Of a stretch of DNA of 40,062 bases, positions 1 to 8,194 are shown in pieces (positions within the stretch are counted from its first letter, which is position 1; each line of letters opens with the position of its first letter). The translations under genes were made by a program, and so were the position numbers. The DNA lies in contig NZ_JACYHE010000053.1 of NCBI RefSeq assembly GCF_021696945.1, positions 1-40,062 of the forward strand, in the 5' to 3' direction. Source of the stretch: Streptomyces sp. JJ36. GTDB lineage: Bacteria; Actinomycetota; Actinomycetes; Streptomycetales; Streptomycetaceae. The notes below the pieces were generated by a model. The model was not told where the DNA came from. It was given only the letters and a program-made list of their open reading frames with translations, and did not search any database.

Positions 1-45
1 CCACACCGTGGCACCGGTGTCCGTGAGGCCCATGTCCCGCACTCC

Positions 46-1245
46 CTACGTCCCTTGTGTCCCGCTCGAGCCGCGCCCGCCGGTCAGCTCGGTGAAGAGC
101 CTCTCCCACTGCGGGTGCACCGCGGAGGGAGCATAGTCCTGTGCGGTGCTCAGGGCCGCCGCGCCCATCTGCTCGCGCAGCGACCGGTCGTCCATCACCC
201 GGATCAGGGCGTCGGCCAGGGCGTCGGTGTCCTCCGGCGGCACCAGGATGCCCTCCTTGCCGTCGGTCAGCACGTCGGCGGGGCCGGTCGGGCAGTCGAA
301 GCTCACCACGGGCAGCGCGTGCGCCATGGCCTCGATCATCACCATCGGCAGACCCTCGAAGCGCGAGCTGAGGACGTAGAGCGAAGCCTTGGCCAGCTCG
401 TCGTCGAGCTGCGTGGTGTGGCCCATGAGCAGCACGTGGTTGTAGAGATGGTGCTTCTCGATGAGCCGGCGGAGCTGGTCCTTCCGCTCTCCCAGCCCGA
501 AGATCCGCAGTTGCCAGTCCGGGTGCCGCTCCGCGACCCGCTTCCAGGCCGGGATCAGCATGTCGAAGCCCTTCTGGGGGGCGAGCCGGCCGGCCGCGAC
601 GGCGATCTTCCCGGTGTAGTCCGACGGCTCCTGGTCCATCGAGTGCACCGCGTTCGGGATGCGCACCACGCGGGCCTCGGGCAGCAGCCGCCCGTACTCC
701 TCCCGGTCCCGGTGGGTGAGCACCGCCACGGCGTCGAACCGGGGGTAGTACTTCTGCACCGCCTCCTGCACGTCCGGCCGGTGCACCGAGAGGTTCATGT
801 GCTCCTGGGCCACCCGGACCAGCGTGGTCGGGGCGTACTCGGCGGCCAGGATGTTCAGGGCCGGGCGGGTGGTGACGAGGATGCCGTCGCTCAGCCCGCT
901 CAGGTAGGCGGCCACCTGCTCCTCGACATAGCGGTTGAAGTACCGCGAGCCGAACTCGCCGTCCGGGACGAGTGCGGGCGGCGTGTCGGCCAGCTTGCGG
1001 TCGCGCTTGTCCCGCAGCGTCGACTTCCAGCTGTCCGCGCCCGTGGTCTTGGCCTCGCGGCCGTCGATCAGCGACGTGATCCGCACCCGGGGATCGAGCG
1101 GGAAGCGGATCTCGTCCCGGTGCCTTATCACGCTCACGATCTCGATCTCGTGACCCGCGGCGACCAGCGAGTTCGCCTGGTTCATCACCGTGCGGATGGT
1201 GCCGCCGGTGCCGTACGCGTGCAGGAGGAGATAGCGGATGAGCAT
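46..1245 (-). CDS. GT4-family glycosyltransferase
   Basis: 399-residue cytoplasmic retaining glycosyltransferase of the GT-B fold. The N-terminal Rossmann half carries a Gly-rich acceptor loop (YGTGGTIRTV, about residues 9-18). The C-terminal half has the GT4 donor site: GRLAPQKGFD, then EGLPMVMIE, the E-x7-E motif that contacts the nucleotide-sugar, then a PTGPADVL stretch. There is no signal peptide. The longer reading frame opens at 1308, but the ATG at 1245 begins directly at the Rossmann strand (MLIRYLLLHAYG) and overlaps the upstream stop by one base (TGATG), so I chose 1245. It is the last gene of sulfotransferase - small unknown - GT4, which suggests assembly of a sulfated cell-surface or secreted glycan (inference). 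The sugar and acceptor cannot be read from sequence. Confidence 0.9.
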   Translation of the reverse strand: MLIRYLLLHAYGTGGTIRTVMNQANSLVAAGHEIEIVSVIRHRDEIRFPLDPRVRITSLIDGREAKTTGADSWKSTLRDKRDRKLADTPPALVPDGEFGSRYFNRYVEEQVAAYLSGLSDGILVTTRPALNILAAEYAPTTLVRVAQEHMNLSVHRPDVQEAVQKYYPRFDAVAVLTHRDREEYGRLLPEARVVRIPNAVHSMDQEPSDYTGKIAVAAGRLAPQKGFDMLIPAWKRVAERHPDWQLRIFGLGERKDQLRRLIEKHHLYNHVLLMGHTTQLDDELAKASLYVLSSRFEGLPMVMIEAMAHALPVVSFDCPTGPADVLTDGKEGILVPPEDTDALADALIRVMDDRSLREQMGAAALSTAQDYAPSAVHPQWERLFTELTGGRGSSGTQGT

Positions 1246-1742
1246 CAGGCGATCCACTCCGGAAGGGGGAGCTCGCCCTCGCGCAGCTCCAGGTCGCCGG
1301 GCAGGCACTCCACGGACAGGTTGTCCTGGATCGTGTAGAAGGGTCGGACCACCGTGCCGTCCTCATCGCTCGTCACGGACTGGGCGGGGTAGACGAAGAT
1401 CTTCTTCTTCCCCGTGATGTCGTCCAGGTGCTTGCCCACCCGGAGCCGGGCTCCGCCACCGCCGTCATCCCCGTCACCGCCGTCGCCGGCGGTGAGGTAC
1501 AGGTCCCAGACGGCCTCCGGCAGCCCGTCCAGGGCGAGGTCGTCCACCGGCAGCGACGCCTCGAAGGACGCGCCGTCCACCGAGGCGGCGTACCGGAGGC
1601 GGTGGTTCTCATCGTCCCGCGGCACGAGCAGCAGCCGCCACTCGGGGCCCGCGCTCTCCGGCACGTCCCCGTGGACTCTTCCCACCAGGCGGATGCGGCC
1701 GTCGCGCGGCCACACCTGGTCGATCTCGGCATGGGCGTTCAT
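1245..1742 (-). CDS. Small beta-rich protein of unknown function in a glycan gene set
   Basis: 165 residues, not recognised as a named family. It has alternating hydrophobic strands, no signal peptide and no membrane segment. An acidic Gly/Asp-rich loop lies near residues 100-113 (GDGGDGDDGGGG), and the C-terminal half is more conserved-looking (KKKIFVYPAQSVTSDEDGT, then VRPFYTIQDNLSVE). The pattern suits a beta-sandwich accessory domain of the kind attached to or encoded next to polymer glycosyl- or glycerophosphotransferases, but that is inference. I used the ATG at 1742, which overlaps the sulfotransferase stop by 4 nt (ATGA), instead of the upstream frame start at 1790. Its stop overlaps the GT4 start, so all three should be co-translated. 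The Asp/Gly loop might bind cations. Confidence 0.7.
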   Translation of the reverse strand: MNAHAEIDQVWPRDGRIRLVGRVHGDVPESAGPEWRLLLVPRDDENHRLRYAASVDGASFEASLPVDDLALDGLPEAVWDLYLTAGDGGDGDDGGGGARLRVGKHLDDITGKKKIFVYPAQSVTSDEDGTVVRPFYTIQDNLSVECLPGDLELREGELPLPEWIA

Positions 1743-2653
1743 GCGGGCTGTGCGTCCTCCCGCTCCTTGGTGTAGCCCCAGGCCTCGCACATGGGCCGCA
1801 GGACCTCCGGCACCTCGGAGTCCTCCGGGACGGCACGGCCCGGCTGGACGCTGCCGGAACGGATCTTGTCCCGCCAGTCGCCGAGGCCGCGGATCATGTC
1901 CTTCTCCGGCCGCGGGCCGTACTCCAGCATGGCCGGCTCGAAGTCGATGTCCAGGAACTCGCAGATGCCCCGGACGGTGGTCTCCGGGTCGGTGGTGAGC
2001 TCCTCGTACCGCACCGTGTGGCCCGTGAGCCCGTTGCGGGCGCGCTCCACGGCCTTCATGTAGCGCAGGGCGTCCTCCGCGGCCTCCTGCGCGCTCCGCT
2101 TGTCCGGCGCGGCCTCGTGCCAGGAGCGGGCGATGGCGGCGGGGTGCCGCAGCAGGAAGATGTAGCGGGCGTCCGGCCAGCAGGCGGCGATGCGCTTCCA
2201 GGCGAAGGCGTTGCTCGGCGTCTTCTCCACGATGTGGTCCGCGCCGGCCTTCACCAGCTCACGGTGCATGACCCGGTCCCAGAGCAGGTGCTCCAAGTCG
2301 GCGGTCTCGAGGTCGAGCACCTCCATGGACTTCTTGGCGAGCTGGGTGGTGTGGCCCACGGTCAGCCGCCGGATGTGGAGCTCGTGCGGCGCGAGCAGCC
2401 GGGAGTGCCCGTCGAGAAGCACCCGAAGGAGTGTAGATCCCGACCGGACGGGGGACATGATGAAGACGGGCTTGCGGAGCAGCCGGTCCACCTCGGGGTC
2501 GGCCGTCTCGCGGAAGGGGACCGGCTTCGGGCGCTGAGCCTTCGTCGGAGTCTTCGCCTTCTTGGGCGCGGCAGCGGGGGTGGTCGACGCGCGCCTGATC
2601 TCAAGGCCGGTCGTTTTGCGCAGGGTGGAGTTCAGTGTCCGTCGGAGGCTCAT
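1739..2653 (-). CDS. PAPS-dependent sulfotransferase
   Basis: 304-residue sulfotransferase that should move a sulfuryl group from PAPS to a carbohydrate or other small acceptor in the cytoplasm. The 5'-phosphosulfate loop is PVRSGSTLLRVLLDGHS (residues 68-84). A conserved EKTPSNAF stretch follows, and the 3'-phosphate motif is LRHPAAIARSW with the expected Arg and Ser. The first ~60 residues are a basic, Ala/Pro/Lys-rich linker; MSLRRTLNSTLRKTTG resembles the N-termini of polysaccharide-modifying transferases. The ATG at 2653 lacks a Shine-Dalgarno sequence but lies 6 nt after a good -10 box, so it may be translated from a leaderless mRNA. Its 5' end overlaps the 3' end of the histidine kinase frame by 53 nt. 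It starts the sulfotransferase - unknown - GT4 set. Confidence 0.9.
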   Translation of the reverse strand: MSLRRTLNSTLRKTTGLEIRRASTTPAAAPKKAKTPTKAQRPKPVPFRETADPEVDRLLRKPVFIMSPVRSGSTLLRVLLDGHSRLLAPHELHIRRLTVGHTTQLAKKSMEVLDLETADLEHLLWDRVMHRELVKAGADHIVEKTPSNAFAWKRIAACWPDARYIFLLRHPAAIARSWHEAAPDKRSAQEAAEDALRYMKAVERARNGLTGHTVRYEELTTDPETTVRGICEFLDIDFEPAMLEYGPRPEKDMIRGLGDWRDKIRSGSVQPGRAVPEDSEVPEVLRPMCEAWGYTKEREDAQPA

Positions 2654-3824
2654 TGGGGAAGGCTAGGCAGCTTGCAAAATGGCGGTCAAGCCGCGAACTC
2701 TGAGTAAACTCTTCATACCGCGCCGCCGGTAGCCGTACCTCGAAGCGGCAGCCGCCGGGCACGTTCGTCACGGCCGCCCTCCCGGCGTGCGCCTCCACGA
2801 TGCCGCGTACGATGGCCAGGCCGAGCCCGGCGCCGCCGGGCGGGGTCCGCGCGTCCGTGCCCCGCCAGCCGGTGTCGAACACCCGTGGCAGGTCGTCCGC
2901 GGGTATGCCCCCGCAGCCGTCCGTGACGGAGAGCACCACCGCGTCGTCCTCCCGTCGGGCGGCCACGGCCACCGTGCCGTCGGCGGGCGTCCGGTGGATG
3001 GCGTTGACCAGGAGGTTCGCCAGCACCCGGGTCATCTCCTTGCCGTCCACCTCCACCGGCACGGCCTCCACGCCCTCGTCCGCCAGCTTCACTCCGCGCT
3101 CGGTGGCCAGCGGATCGGCGCCCGCGATGGCGTCGCTGATCAGGTCGTAGACGGACATCCGGACCGGGCTGAGCGCCAGCGCCCCCGCCTGGATCCGGGA
3201 GAGCTCGAACAGGTCGTTCACCATCGCGGCGAGTCGCTCCACCTCGCCGCGGATCTGCCGGTGGTACCGCGTCTCGTCCTCCGCGATGCCGTCCTCCAGC
3301 GCCTCGGCCATCGCCCGCAGCCCGGCCAGCGGGGAGCGCAGGTCGTGCGAGATCCAGGCGACCAGTTCCCGGCGCGACTCCTCCAGCCTCCGCTCCCGCT
3401 CGCGGGAGGCGGCCAGCCTCGCCCCGGCGTCCGCGAGCTGCCGGGCCAGCGAGGAGAGCTCGGCCGGCATCGGGGCGGCCGGGGGAGTGAACTCCCCCTC
3501 CTCGCCCAGCCGGCGGGCCGCCTGCTCCAGTGCCCGGTGCCCGCCGCTCACCCAGCGCCCCAGCAGCAGCGCGGTCACCACCGAGGCGACCGCGGCCACC
3601 GCGCCGACCATGGTGACCACGGTGAGGTCGTGTGAGGAGAGGAACATCGCCCGGGCCACCGAGAGCGTCCCGGCCAGCATCGCCCCCACCGCGACCGCGG
3701 TGAGCACGGCGAGCGAGACGGCCACCGGACGGCGCCGCAGGGCACGCAGCACCAGCGCGCCGGCCAGACCGACCGCGGCCGCGCCGGCCGCGGCGTAGAG
3801 GGCGATCAGCACCAGGTCACGCAC
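2601..3824 (-). CDS. Membrane sensor histidine kinase
   Basis: 407-residue sensor kinase partner of the adjacent response regulator. Three hydrophobic segments (about residues 4-26, 36-58 and 68-92) leave little extracytoplasmic domain, so it probably senses membrane or intramembrane state. A linker follows, then the HisKA box with phospho-acceptor His160 (SHDLRSPLAGLR). The HATPase domain has its N box (NLLVNAIHRT), G1 (DGCGGIP) and G2 (GAGLGLAIVRGIVEAH). The GTG start at 3824 overlaps the regulator stop by 8 nt, indicating coupling. The catalytic fold ends near residue 369 (FEVRLPAAR). The last ~38 residues run through the promoter and start of the downstream sulfotransferase and look like a run-on after loss of the original stop. 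The signal is unknown. Confidence 0.93.
   Translation of the reverse strand: MRDLVLIALYAAAGAAAVGLAGALVLRALRRRPVAVSLAVLTAVAVGAMLAGTLSVARAMFLSSHDLTVVTMVGAVAAVASVVTALLLGRWVSGGHRALEQAARRLGEEGEFTPPAAPMPAELSSLARQLADAGARLAASRERERRLEESRRELVAWISHDLRSPLAGLRAMAEALEDGIAEDETRYHRQIRGEVERLAAMVNDLFELSRIQAGALALSPVRMSVYDLISDAIAGADPLATERGVKLADEGVEAVPVEVDGKEMTRVLANLLVNAIHRTPADGTVAVAARREDDAVVLSVTDGCGGIPADDLPRVFDTGWRGTDARTPPGGAGLGLAIVRGIVEAHAGRAAVTNVPGGCRFEVRLPAARYEEFTQSSRLDRHFASCLAFPNEPPTDTELHPAQNDRP
2660..2689 (-). promoter_or_regulatory. Promoter of the sulfotransferase gene, inside the kinase 3' end; leaderless geometry
   Basis: On the minus strand TTGACC (2689-2684), an 18-nt spacer and TAGCCT (2665-2660) are followed by six bases and then the ATG at 2653. 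Transcription should begin at or next to the A of the start codon. The hexamers match the housekeeping consensus of actinomycetes well, and the local sequence is AT-rich compared with both flanking genes. Confidence 0.65.
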
Positions 3825-4554
3825 GGCCGCCTCCGTCGAAGCGGTAGCCGACGCCCCAGACCGTGGTGATCAGCCGGGGCCGCGCGGGATCGGTCTCCAC
3901 CTTGTGCCGCAGCCGCCGCACGTGCACGGTCACCGTCGACAGATCGCCGAAGTCCCAGCCCCACACCGCCGACATCAGCTCCTCGCGGCTGAACGCGCGG
4001 CCCGGATGGCGCAGGAAGTGCGCCAGCAGATCGAACTCCCGCAGGGTGAGCGCGAGCGGGCCGCGTGCGTCGGAGGCCGTACGGGCGGCCGGGTCCAGCG
4101 TGACGCCGCCGCCTCGCAGCCGGGGCCCGGCGGGCGCAGCGGCCCCGGCGCGGCGGAGCACCGACGCGACCCGCAGCACCAGTTCCCGGGGGCTGAACGG
4201 CTTGGTCACATAGTCGTCCGCGCCCACCTCCAGGCCGAGGATCCGGTCCTCCTCGTCGCCACGCGCGGTCAGCATCACCACCGGCACCGGCCCGCGCTCC
4301 CGCAGTCTCCGGCACACCTCCAGCCCGTCCAGCCCCGGCAGCATCAGGTCCAGCACCACCAGATCGGGTGCGGCCGCACCGGCGCGCTGCAGCGCCTCGT
4401 GGCCGTCGGCGGCCCGGTCGACCGTGAACCCGGCCCGGTCCAGGTAGCCGGCGACGATCTCGGTGACGGTGGCGTCGTCGTCCACGACCAGGACCCGGTG
4501 ACGCGGCGGCGGCCCGGGCGACGGCTGCGGGTACTGCGGTGCGGCCTGCTGCAT
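3817..4554 (-). CDS. OmpR/PhoB-family response regulator
   Basis: 245 residues. The receiver domain (about 20-135) has acidic residues Asp25-Asp27 (VVDDD), phospho-acceptor Asp69 (VVLDLMLPGLDG), the conserved Thr (MLTARG) and Lys (YVTKPFSPREL). The C-terminal winged helix (about 150-243) has the OmpR signature: LTLREFDLLAHFLRHPG, SREELMSAVWG, VHVRRLRHKVE and TVWGVGYRF. The ATG at 4554 precedes a short Pro/Gln-rich leader and has GGGAG ten bases upstream; longer frames reaching 5172 run antisense through the divergent glycosyltransferase and are rejected. It should act as a phosphorylation-dependent DNA-binding regulator. Targets may include the two flanking glycan gene sets (inference from position). 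Confidence 0.95.
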   Translation of the reverse strand: MQQAAPQYPQPSPGPPPRHRVLVVDDDATVTEIVAGYLDRAGFTVDRAADGHEALQRAGAAAPDLVVLDLMLPGLDGLEVCRRLRERGPVPVVMLTARGDEEDRILGLEVGADDYVTKPFSPRELVLRVASVLRRAGAAAPAGPRLRGGGVTLDPAARTASDARGPLALTLREFDLLAHFLRHPGRAFSREELMSAVWGWDFGDLSTVTVHVRRLRHKVETDPARPRLITTVWGVGYRFDGGGRA

Positions 4555-4665
4555 GCCGCCGAGTCTCCCAGGCGCACGCGGCCGGGGGACCGTTCGTGGA
4601 GCGGGACGGCTCCGACGTCCCGAATTCGTAAGGAGGCGTAGCCCGGTTTGCGTGGTTCGTCTCCG

Positions 4666-4671
4666 TAGGGT
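4666..4671 (+). promoter_or_regulatory. Possible -10 element of the GT2 operon
   Basis: TAGGGT ends 7 nt before the ATG at 4679, a spacing suited to leaderless transcription. No convincing -35 hexamer lies 17-18 nt further upstream, so it may need an activator. The response regulator encoded divergently is an obvious candidate (inference). Confidence 0.35.
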
Positions 4672-4678
4672 GAGGCAG

Positions 4679-5344
4679 ATGACGGACATCCAGCCCCCGT
4701 ACGGGGATCTCGTGCTGCCCTGCCTGAACGAGGCCGAGGCGCTGCCCTGGGTCCTGGACCGGGTCCCGGACGGCTGGCGGGCCGTGGTGGTGGACAACGG
4801 TTCGACCGACGGCTCGGCCGCCGTCGCCGCCGCCCGCGGCGCCGTGGTCGTGCACGAGTCGCGGCGCGGCTTCGGCGCCGCCTGCCACGCCGGGCTCCTC
4901 GCCGCGGAGGCGGAGCTGGTGGCCTTCTGCGACTGCGACGCCACGCTGGACCCCGGGGCGCTGCCGAGGGTCGCCGCCCCGGTGCGGGAGGGGCGCGCGG
5001 ACCTGGTGCTGGCCCGCCGCCGGCCTGCGGCACGGGGCGCCTGGCCGCTGCACGCCCGCGCCGGCAACCTGGCGCTGGCCCGGATGGTGCGGCGCCGCAC
5101 CGGCGTGCCGCTGCACGACCTCGGCCCGCTGCGGGTCGCACGGCGGCGGCCGCTGCTGGACCTCGGGCTCACCGACCGGCGCAGCGGCTATCCGCTGCAG
5201 ATGGTGGTGCGCGCCGCGGACGAGGGCTGGCGGATCGAGGAGACCGAAGTCCCCTACCTGCCCCGCACCGGCGAGTCCAAGGTCACCGGCACCTGGCGCG
5301 GCACCTGGCACGCCGTGCGGGACATGCGGGCGGTCCTGCGGTGA
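4679..5344 (+). CDS. GT2-family (dolichol-phosphate-mannosyltransferase-like) glycosyltransferase
   Basis: 221-residue inverting GT-A glycosyltransferase, probably acting at the inner membrane face. Visible motifs: the N-terminal donor strand LVLPCLNEAEALPWVL; VVDNGSTDGSA, which binds the nucleotide; and the metal-binding DxD-type CDCDATLD near residues 84-91. The C-terminal acceptor region includes RSGYPLQMVVRA and a TGESKVTGTWRGT stretch typical of the DPM1-like branch. There are no membrane helices. The ATG at 4679 is chosen because the longer frame from 4553 is antisense to the response regulator leader. The stop overlaps the next gene by 4 nt (GTGA), so GT2, DUF2064 and methyltransferase form one operon. 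The glycosyl acceptor could be a polyprenyl phosphate (inference). Confidence 0.92.
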   Translation: MTDIQPPYGDLVLPCLNEAEALPWVLDRVPDGWRAVVVDNGSTDGSAAVAAARGAVVVHESRRGFGAACHAGLLAAEAELVAFCDCDATLDPGALPRVAAPVREGRADLVLARRRPAARGAWPLHARAGNLALARMVRRRTGVPLHDLGPLRVARRRPLLDLGLTDRRSGYPLQMVVRAADEGWRIEETEVPYLPRTGESKVTGTWRGTWHAVRDMRAVLR

Positions 5345-5991
5345 GCGCCGTGACGGACCTGCTGGTCATCGCCAAGGAGCCGGTGCCCGGCCGGGTGAAG
5401 ACCCGGCTCACCCCGCCCTACACCCCCGCCCAGGCCGCCCGCCTCGCCGAGGCCGCGCTCGCCGACACCCTGCGGCTGGTGGCGGCTCTCCCGGCCCGCC
5501 GCCGGGTGCTGGTGCTCGCCGGGCGGCCGGGGGAGTGGCTGCCCGCCGGCGCGGGCTTCGAGATCGTGCCGCAGGCGGCCGGTGGCCTCGACGAGCGGAT
5601 CGCCGCCGCCTTCGCCGGCTGCACCGGCCCGGCGCTGCTCGTCGGGATGGACACCCCGCAACTGACCCGGGACCACCTCTGGCCCGCCCTGGCCCCGGAC
5701 GCCTGGCACGGGTGCGACGCCTGGTTCGGGCCCGCGGCCGACGGCGGCTTCTGGGCGCTGGGCCTGGCCGCGCCCGACCCGGCGCTGGTGCGCGGCGTGC
5801 CGATGTCCACCGGGCACACCGGGGCCGCCCAGCGGCACCGGCTGACCGGTGCCGGGCTGACCGTACGCGACCTGCCGCTGCTGCGGGACATGGACACCGC
5901 CGAGGACGCCGCCGCCATCGCGGCGCACTGCCCGGCCGGCGGGCGCTTCCCCGCCGCCCACGCCGGGCTGCGCCGGGAGGCGGTCCGGTGA
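5341..5991 (+). CDS. TIGR04282/DUF2064 family glycosyltransferase-like protein
   Basis: 216 residues of the GT-A-like nucleotidyl/glycosyl transferase family DUF2064 (TIGR04282). The family N-terminus is clear (LLVIAKEPVPGRVKTRLTPP, where Lys/Arg residues fit nucleotide-sugar binding). GMDTPQLT carries the Asp of a DxD-like metal site, and GPAADGGFWALGL is the family signature. Start is GTG at 5341, overlapping the GT2 stop; its own stop overlaps the methyltransferase GTG. The family often travels with DPM1-like GT2 enzymes and SAM methyltransferases, as here, but its reaction is not established. No signal peptide or membrane segment. Confidence 0.9.
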   Translation: MSAVTDLLVIAKEPVPGRVKTRLTPPYTPAQAARLAEAALADTLRLVAALPARRRVLVLAGRPGEWLPAGAGFEIVPQAAGGLDERIAAAFAGCTGPALLVGMDTPQLTRDHLWPALAPDAWHGCDAWFGPAADGGFWALGLAAPDPALVRGVPMSTGHTGAAQRHRLTGAGLTVRDLPLLRDMDTAEDAAAIAAHCPAGGRFPAAHAGLRREAVR

Positions 5992-6668
5992 CCGCCCCGG
6001 CACCCTCCTGGCACGCCGATCCCTACACCGACGCGTTGCGGGCCGGCCACGGGCCGCTCTTCCTCCGGCGTACGGACGGCTGGCTGCTGCCGCTGGAGGT
6101 GGAACGCTGGTGCGCCGCCCCCGACGCGGCCGACCGGACCGTGCTGCGCCGCTGCACCGGCGCGGTGCTCGACATAGGCTGCGGCCCCGGCCGGATGGTC
6201 GCCGCGCTGGCCCGGCGCGGCGCGCCCGCGCTGGGCATCGACGCCTCTCCGGAGGCGGTGGCCCGGACCCGCGCGCTCGGGGTGGACGCGCTGTGCCGCT
6301 CCGTCTTCGACCCGCTCCCCGGCGAGGGGCGCTGGGACTGCGCGCTCCTCGTCGACGGCAACATCGGCATCGGCGGCGACCCGGCAGCCCTGCTGGACCG
6401 GATCGCCGGGCTGCTCGCCCCCGGCGGCCGGCTGTTCGCCGAGACCGCGCCCGCGGACGTCGAGGAGCGCGTCGAGGTCCGGCTGGACGACGGGCGCGGC
6501 GGCTGTGGCCCGGTCTTCCCCTGGGCACGGATCGGGGCGTCCGCGCTGTCGGCCCGTGCACGCGCGGGCGGCTGGGCGGAGGAGGTGCGGTGGACGGTCC
6601 TGGGCCGCACCTTCCTGGCGCTGCGCCGCCGCACCGTCCCCGGCGCGCCGGTCCCCGGGGAGCCCTGA
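5988..6668 (+). CDS. Class I SAM-dependent methyltransferase
   Basis: 226 residues with a Rossmann methyltransferase core. Motif I is VLDIGCGPGRMVAALARRG, the acidic loop at the end of beta-2 is GIDASPEAV, and LLAPGGRLFAETAP corresponds to post-motif III. Start is the GTG at 5988 in a GTGA overlap with the DUF2064 gene; the frame extending back to 5535 is a shadow of that gene. Third gene of the operon, so a product of the two transferases is a plausible substrate (inference). It ends against a hairpin that separates it from the convergent membrane protein. Confidence 0.88.
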   Translation: MTAPAPSWHADPYTDALRAGHGPLFLRRTDGWLLPLEVERWCAAPDAADRTVLRRCTGAVLDIGCGPGRMVAALARRGAPALGIDASPEAVARTRALGVDALCRSVFDPLPGEGRWDCALLVDGNIGIGGDPAALLDRIAGLLAPGGRLFAETAPADVEERVEVRLDDGRGGCGPVFPWARIGASALSARARAGGWAEEVRWTVLGRTFLALRRRTVPGAPVPGEP

Positions 6669-6688
6669 CGGACCGCCCACGCCCGGGT

Positions 6689-6717
6689 CGCGGGGGGCGC
6701 TCCGGGCGGCCCCCGCG
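6689..6717. terminator. Hairpin between convergent genes
   Basis: CGCGGGGG (6689-6696) and CCCCCGCG (6710-6717) form a perfect 8-bp stem with a 13-nt loop between the convergent methyltransferase and membrane-protein genes. There is no T tract, as is usual in streptomycetes, so it may serve both directions. Confidence 0.5.
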
Positions 6718-6786
6718 GGACGGGCGCGGCCGGGCCGGGGGCGTGCCGTGCGTCGGCGGGGCCGCCCGGGGCCGGGCGGCCCGGCG

Positions 6787-8142
6787 TCACCAGCCGGTGA
6801 AGAACAGGTGGTTCACCGCCAGCGCCAGCGCCGCCTGGGCCGCCAGCCAGTACCGCCGGGCGGCGTCCGGCAGCAGCGCCGCGGCGGGCAGCAGCCAGAG
6901 GGTGAAGGGCAGCCAGATCCGTTCCGTCTCGGCCTTGCTCATCCCGGACAGGTCGGCGGTCAGCACCGCGCACGCCGCACCCGCGACCAGCAGCGCCAGG
7001 GCCGCCGGTCCGGCTGCCGGGGCGCGGCGCAGCCCGCTGAGCGCCCCCGGCAGTGCCACAGCCGTACGCCGCAGCCCCGCCACGGTCGCCGGCCCGACCG
7101 TCAGCACGTTGACCGCGAGATTGGCCCAGACGAAGTAGCCGTACGGCCGGAGTCCGCCCGCGCCCTGGTAGTAGCGCTCGACCAGGGTGGAGTAGCCGTC
7201 GAACCACCAGAAGCCGGCGGCCGTGAAGACCGCGAACCACGGCGCCATCCCCAGCAGCACGTACGGCACCGGGCGCGCCGTCCGCGCGGCCGCCAGCACG
7301 GCGAGCGCCATCAGGCCTGTCAGCACCAGCCCGTACGACAGGTGGCAGAGCAGCCCGAAGAGCAGCCCGGAGCCCACCGCGGTCACCCGCGGCGCGCGCG
7401 CCCGGCGCGTCGCCGCCAGCGCCAGCAGGGCCAGCGCCCAGGCCGCCACGGCCGCGAAGTAGCCGTCCGCCGACACCCCCAGCCAGACGGCCGCCGGGGC
7501 GGCCACCACGAAGGGCGCCGCCCGCCGCGCGGTCTCCTCGCCGCGCTCCTCGCCGCCCAGCGCCCGCACCGTCACCAGCAGCGCGACCGCCGTGGTGGAG
7601 GCCGCCAGAATGGTCCAGGCCGCCGCCCAGCCGCCGCCCTCCAGGCCGAGACGGTGCAGGAACTCGTACGTCAGCACCGCCCCCGGCGGGTGCCCCGCCA
7701 CGTGCGGGGGCCAGTTGTCCGGGCTGTCCAGCAGGATGTGGTCGGTGAAGGTCCGCAGGAACGCCCCGAGGTCCCCGATCTCCCCGGCGACCTGGAGGTA
7801 CTCGTACCGCGTGGTCAGCCGCCGGGCGACACCCCGTTCCCAGCCGTCGATCAGCGCCAGCGACCAGATCCAGGCCAGGGAGCCGCCCCAGGCCGCCCAG
7901 AGCAGCCGCCGCCACGGCAGCCGCCGGGCCACCACCGGGCCGTACGCGACCAGCAGCCCGGCCAGTACCAGCGCGGCCGGGGTGCCCGGGCCCACGTGCA
8001 GGTCGCTGTGGGCGTACAGCGGCGGCCAGTTGACATGCAGCGTGTGCTCGGTGTTCCTGATCCAGTGGCCCACGCCGACGGCGGCGCCGAACAGCACCAC
8101 GGCCCCGCCGGCTGCCACCAGGTCCTTCGCAGACGATCTCAC
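6787..8142 (-). CDS. Polytopic membrane protein, GT-C glycosyltransferase-like
   Basis: 451 residues with about ten predicted transmembrane helices spread over the whole length. The first extracytoplasmic loop has acidic and aromatic residues (HVNWPPLYAHSDLHVGPG), and a later loop contains NWPPHVAGHPPGAV. Such loops with a helix-end Asp are typical of GT-C enzymes that use polyprenyl-phosphate sugars outside the membrane, as in actinobacterial mannosyl- and arabinosyltransferases. I cannot identify the catalytic Asp with certainty. Start ATG at 8142. It converges on the GT2/DUF2064/methyltransferase operon, whose GT2 could make a polyprenyl-linked donor for it (inference). A generic transporter-like membrane protein is the alternative. 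Confidence 0.75.
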   Translation of the reverse strand: MRSSAKDLVAAGGAVVLFGAAVGVGHWIRNTEHTLHVNWPPLYAHSDLHVGPGTPAALVLAGLLVAYGPVVARRLPWRRLLWAAWGGSLAWIWSLALIDGWERGVARRLTTRYEYLQVAGEIGDLGAFLRTFTDHILLDSPDNWPPHVAGHPPGAVLTYEFLHRLGLEGGGWAAAWTILAASTTAVALLVTVRALGGEERGEETARRAAPFVVAAPAAVWLGVSADGYFAAVAAWALALLALAATRRARAPRVTAVGSGLLFGLLCHLSYGLVLTGLMALAVLAAARTARPVPYVLLGMAPWFAVFTAAGFWWFDGYSTLVERYYQGAGGLRPYGYFVWANLAVNVLTVGPATVAGLRRTAVALPGALSGLRRAPAAGPAALALLVAGAACAVLTADLSGMSKAETERIWLPFTLWLLPAAALLPDAARRYWLAAQAALALAVNHLFFTGW

Positions 8143-8194
8143 CGGTTCACCGTAGGGCGCCGCCCGGCGCCCGGGGCGCCGGGCCGGGCCGACG

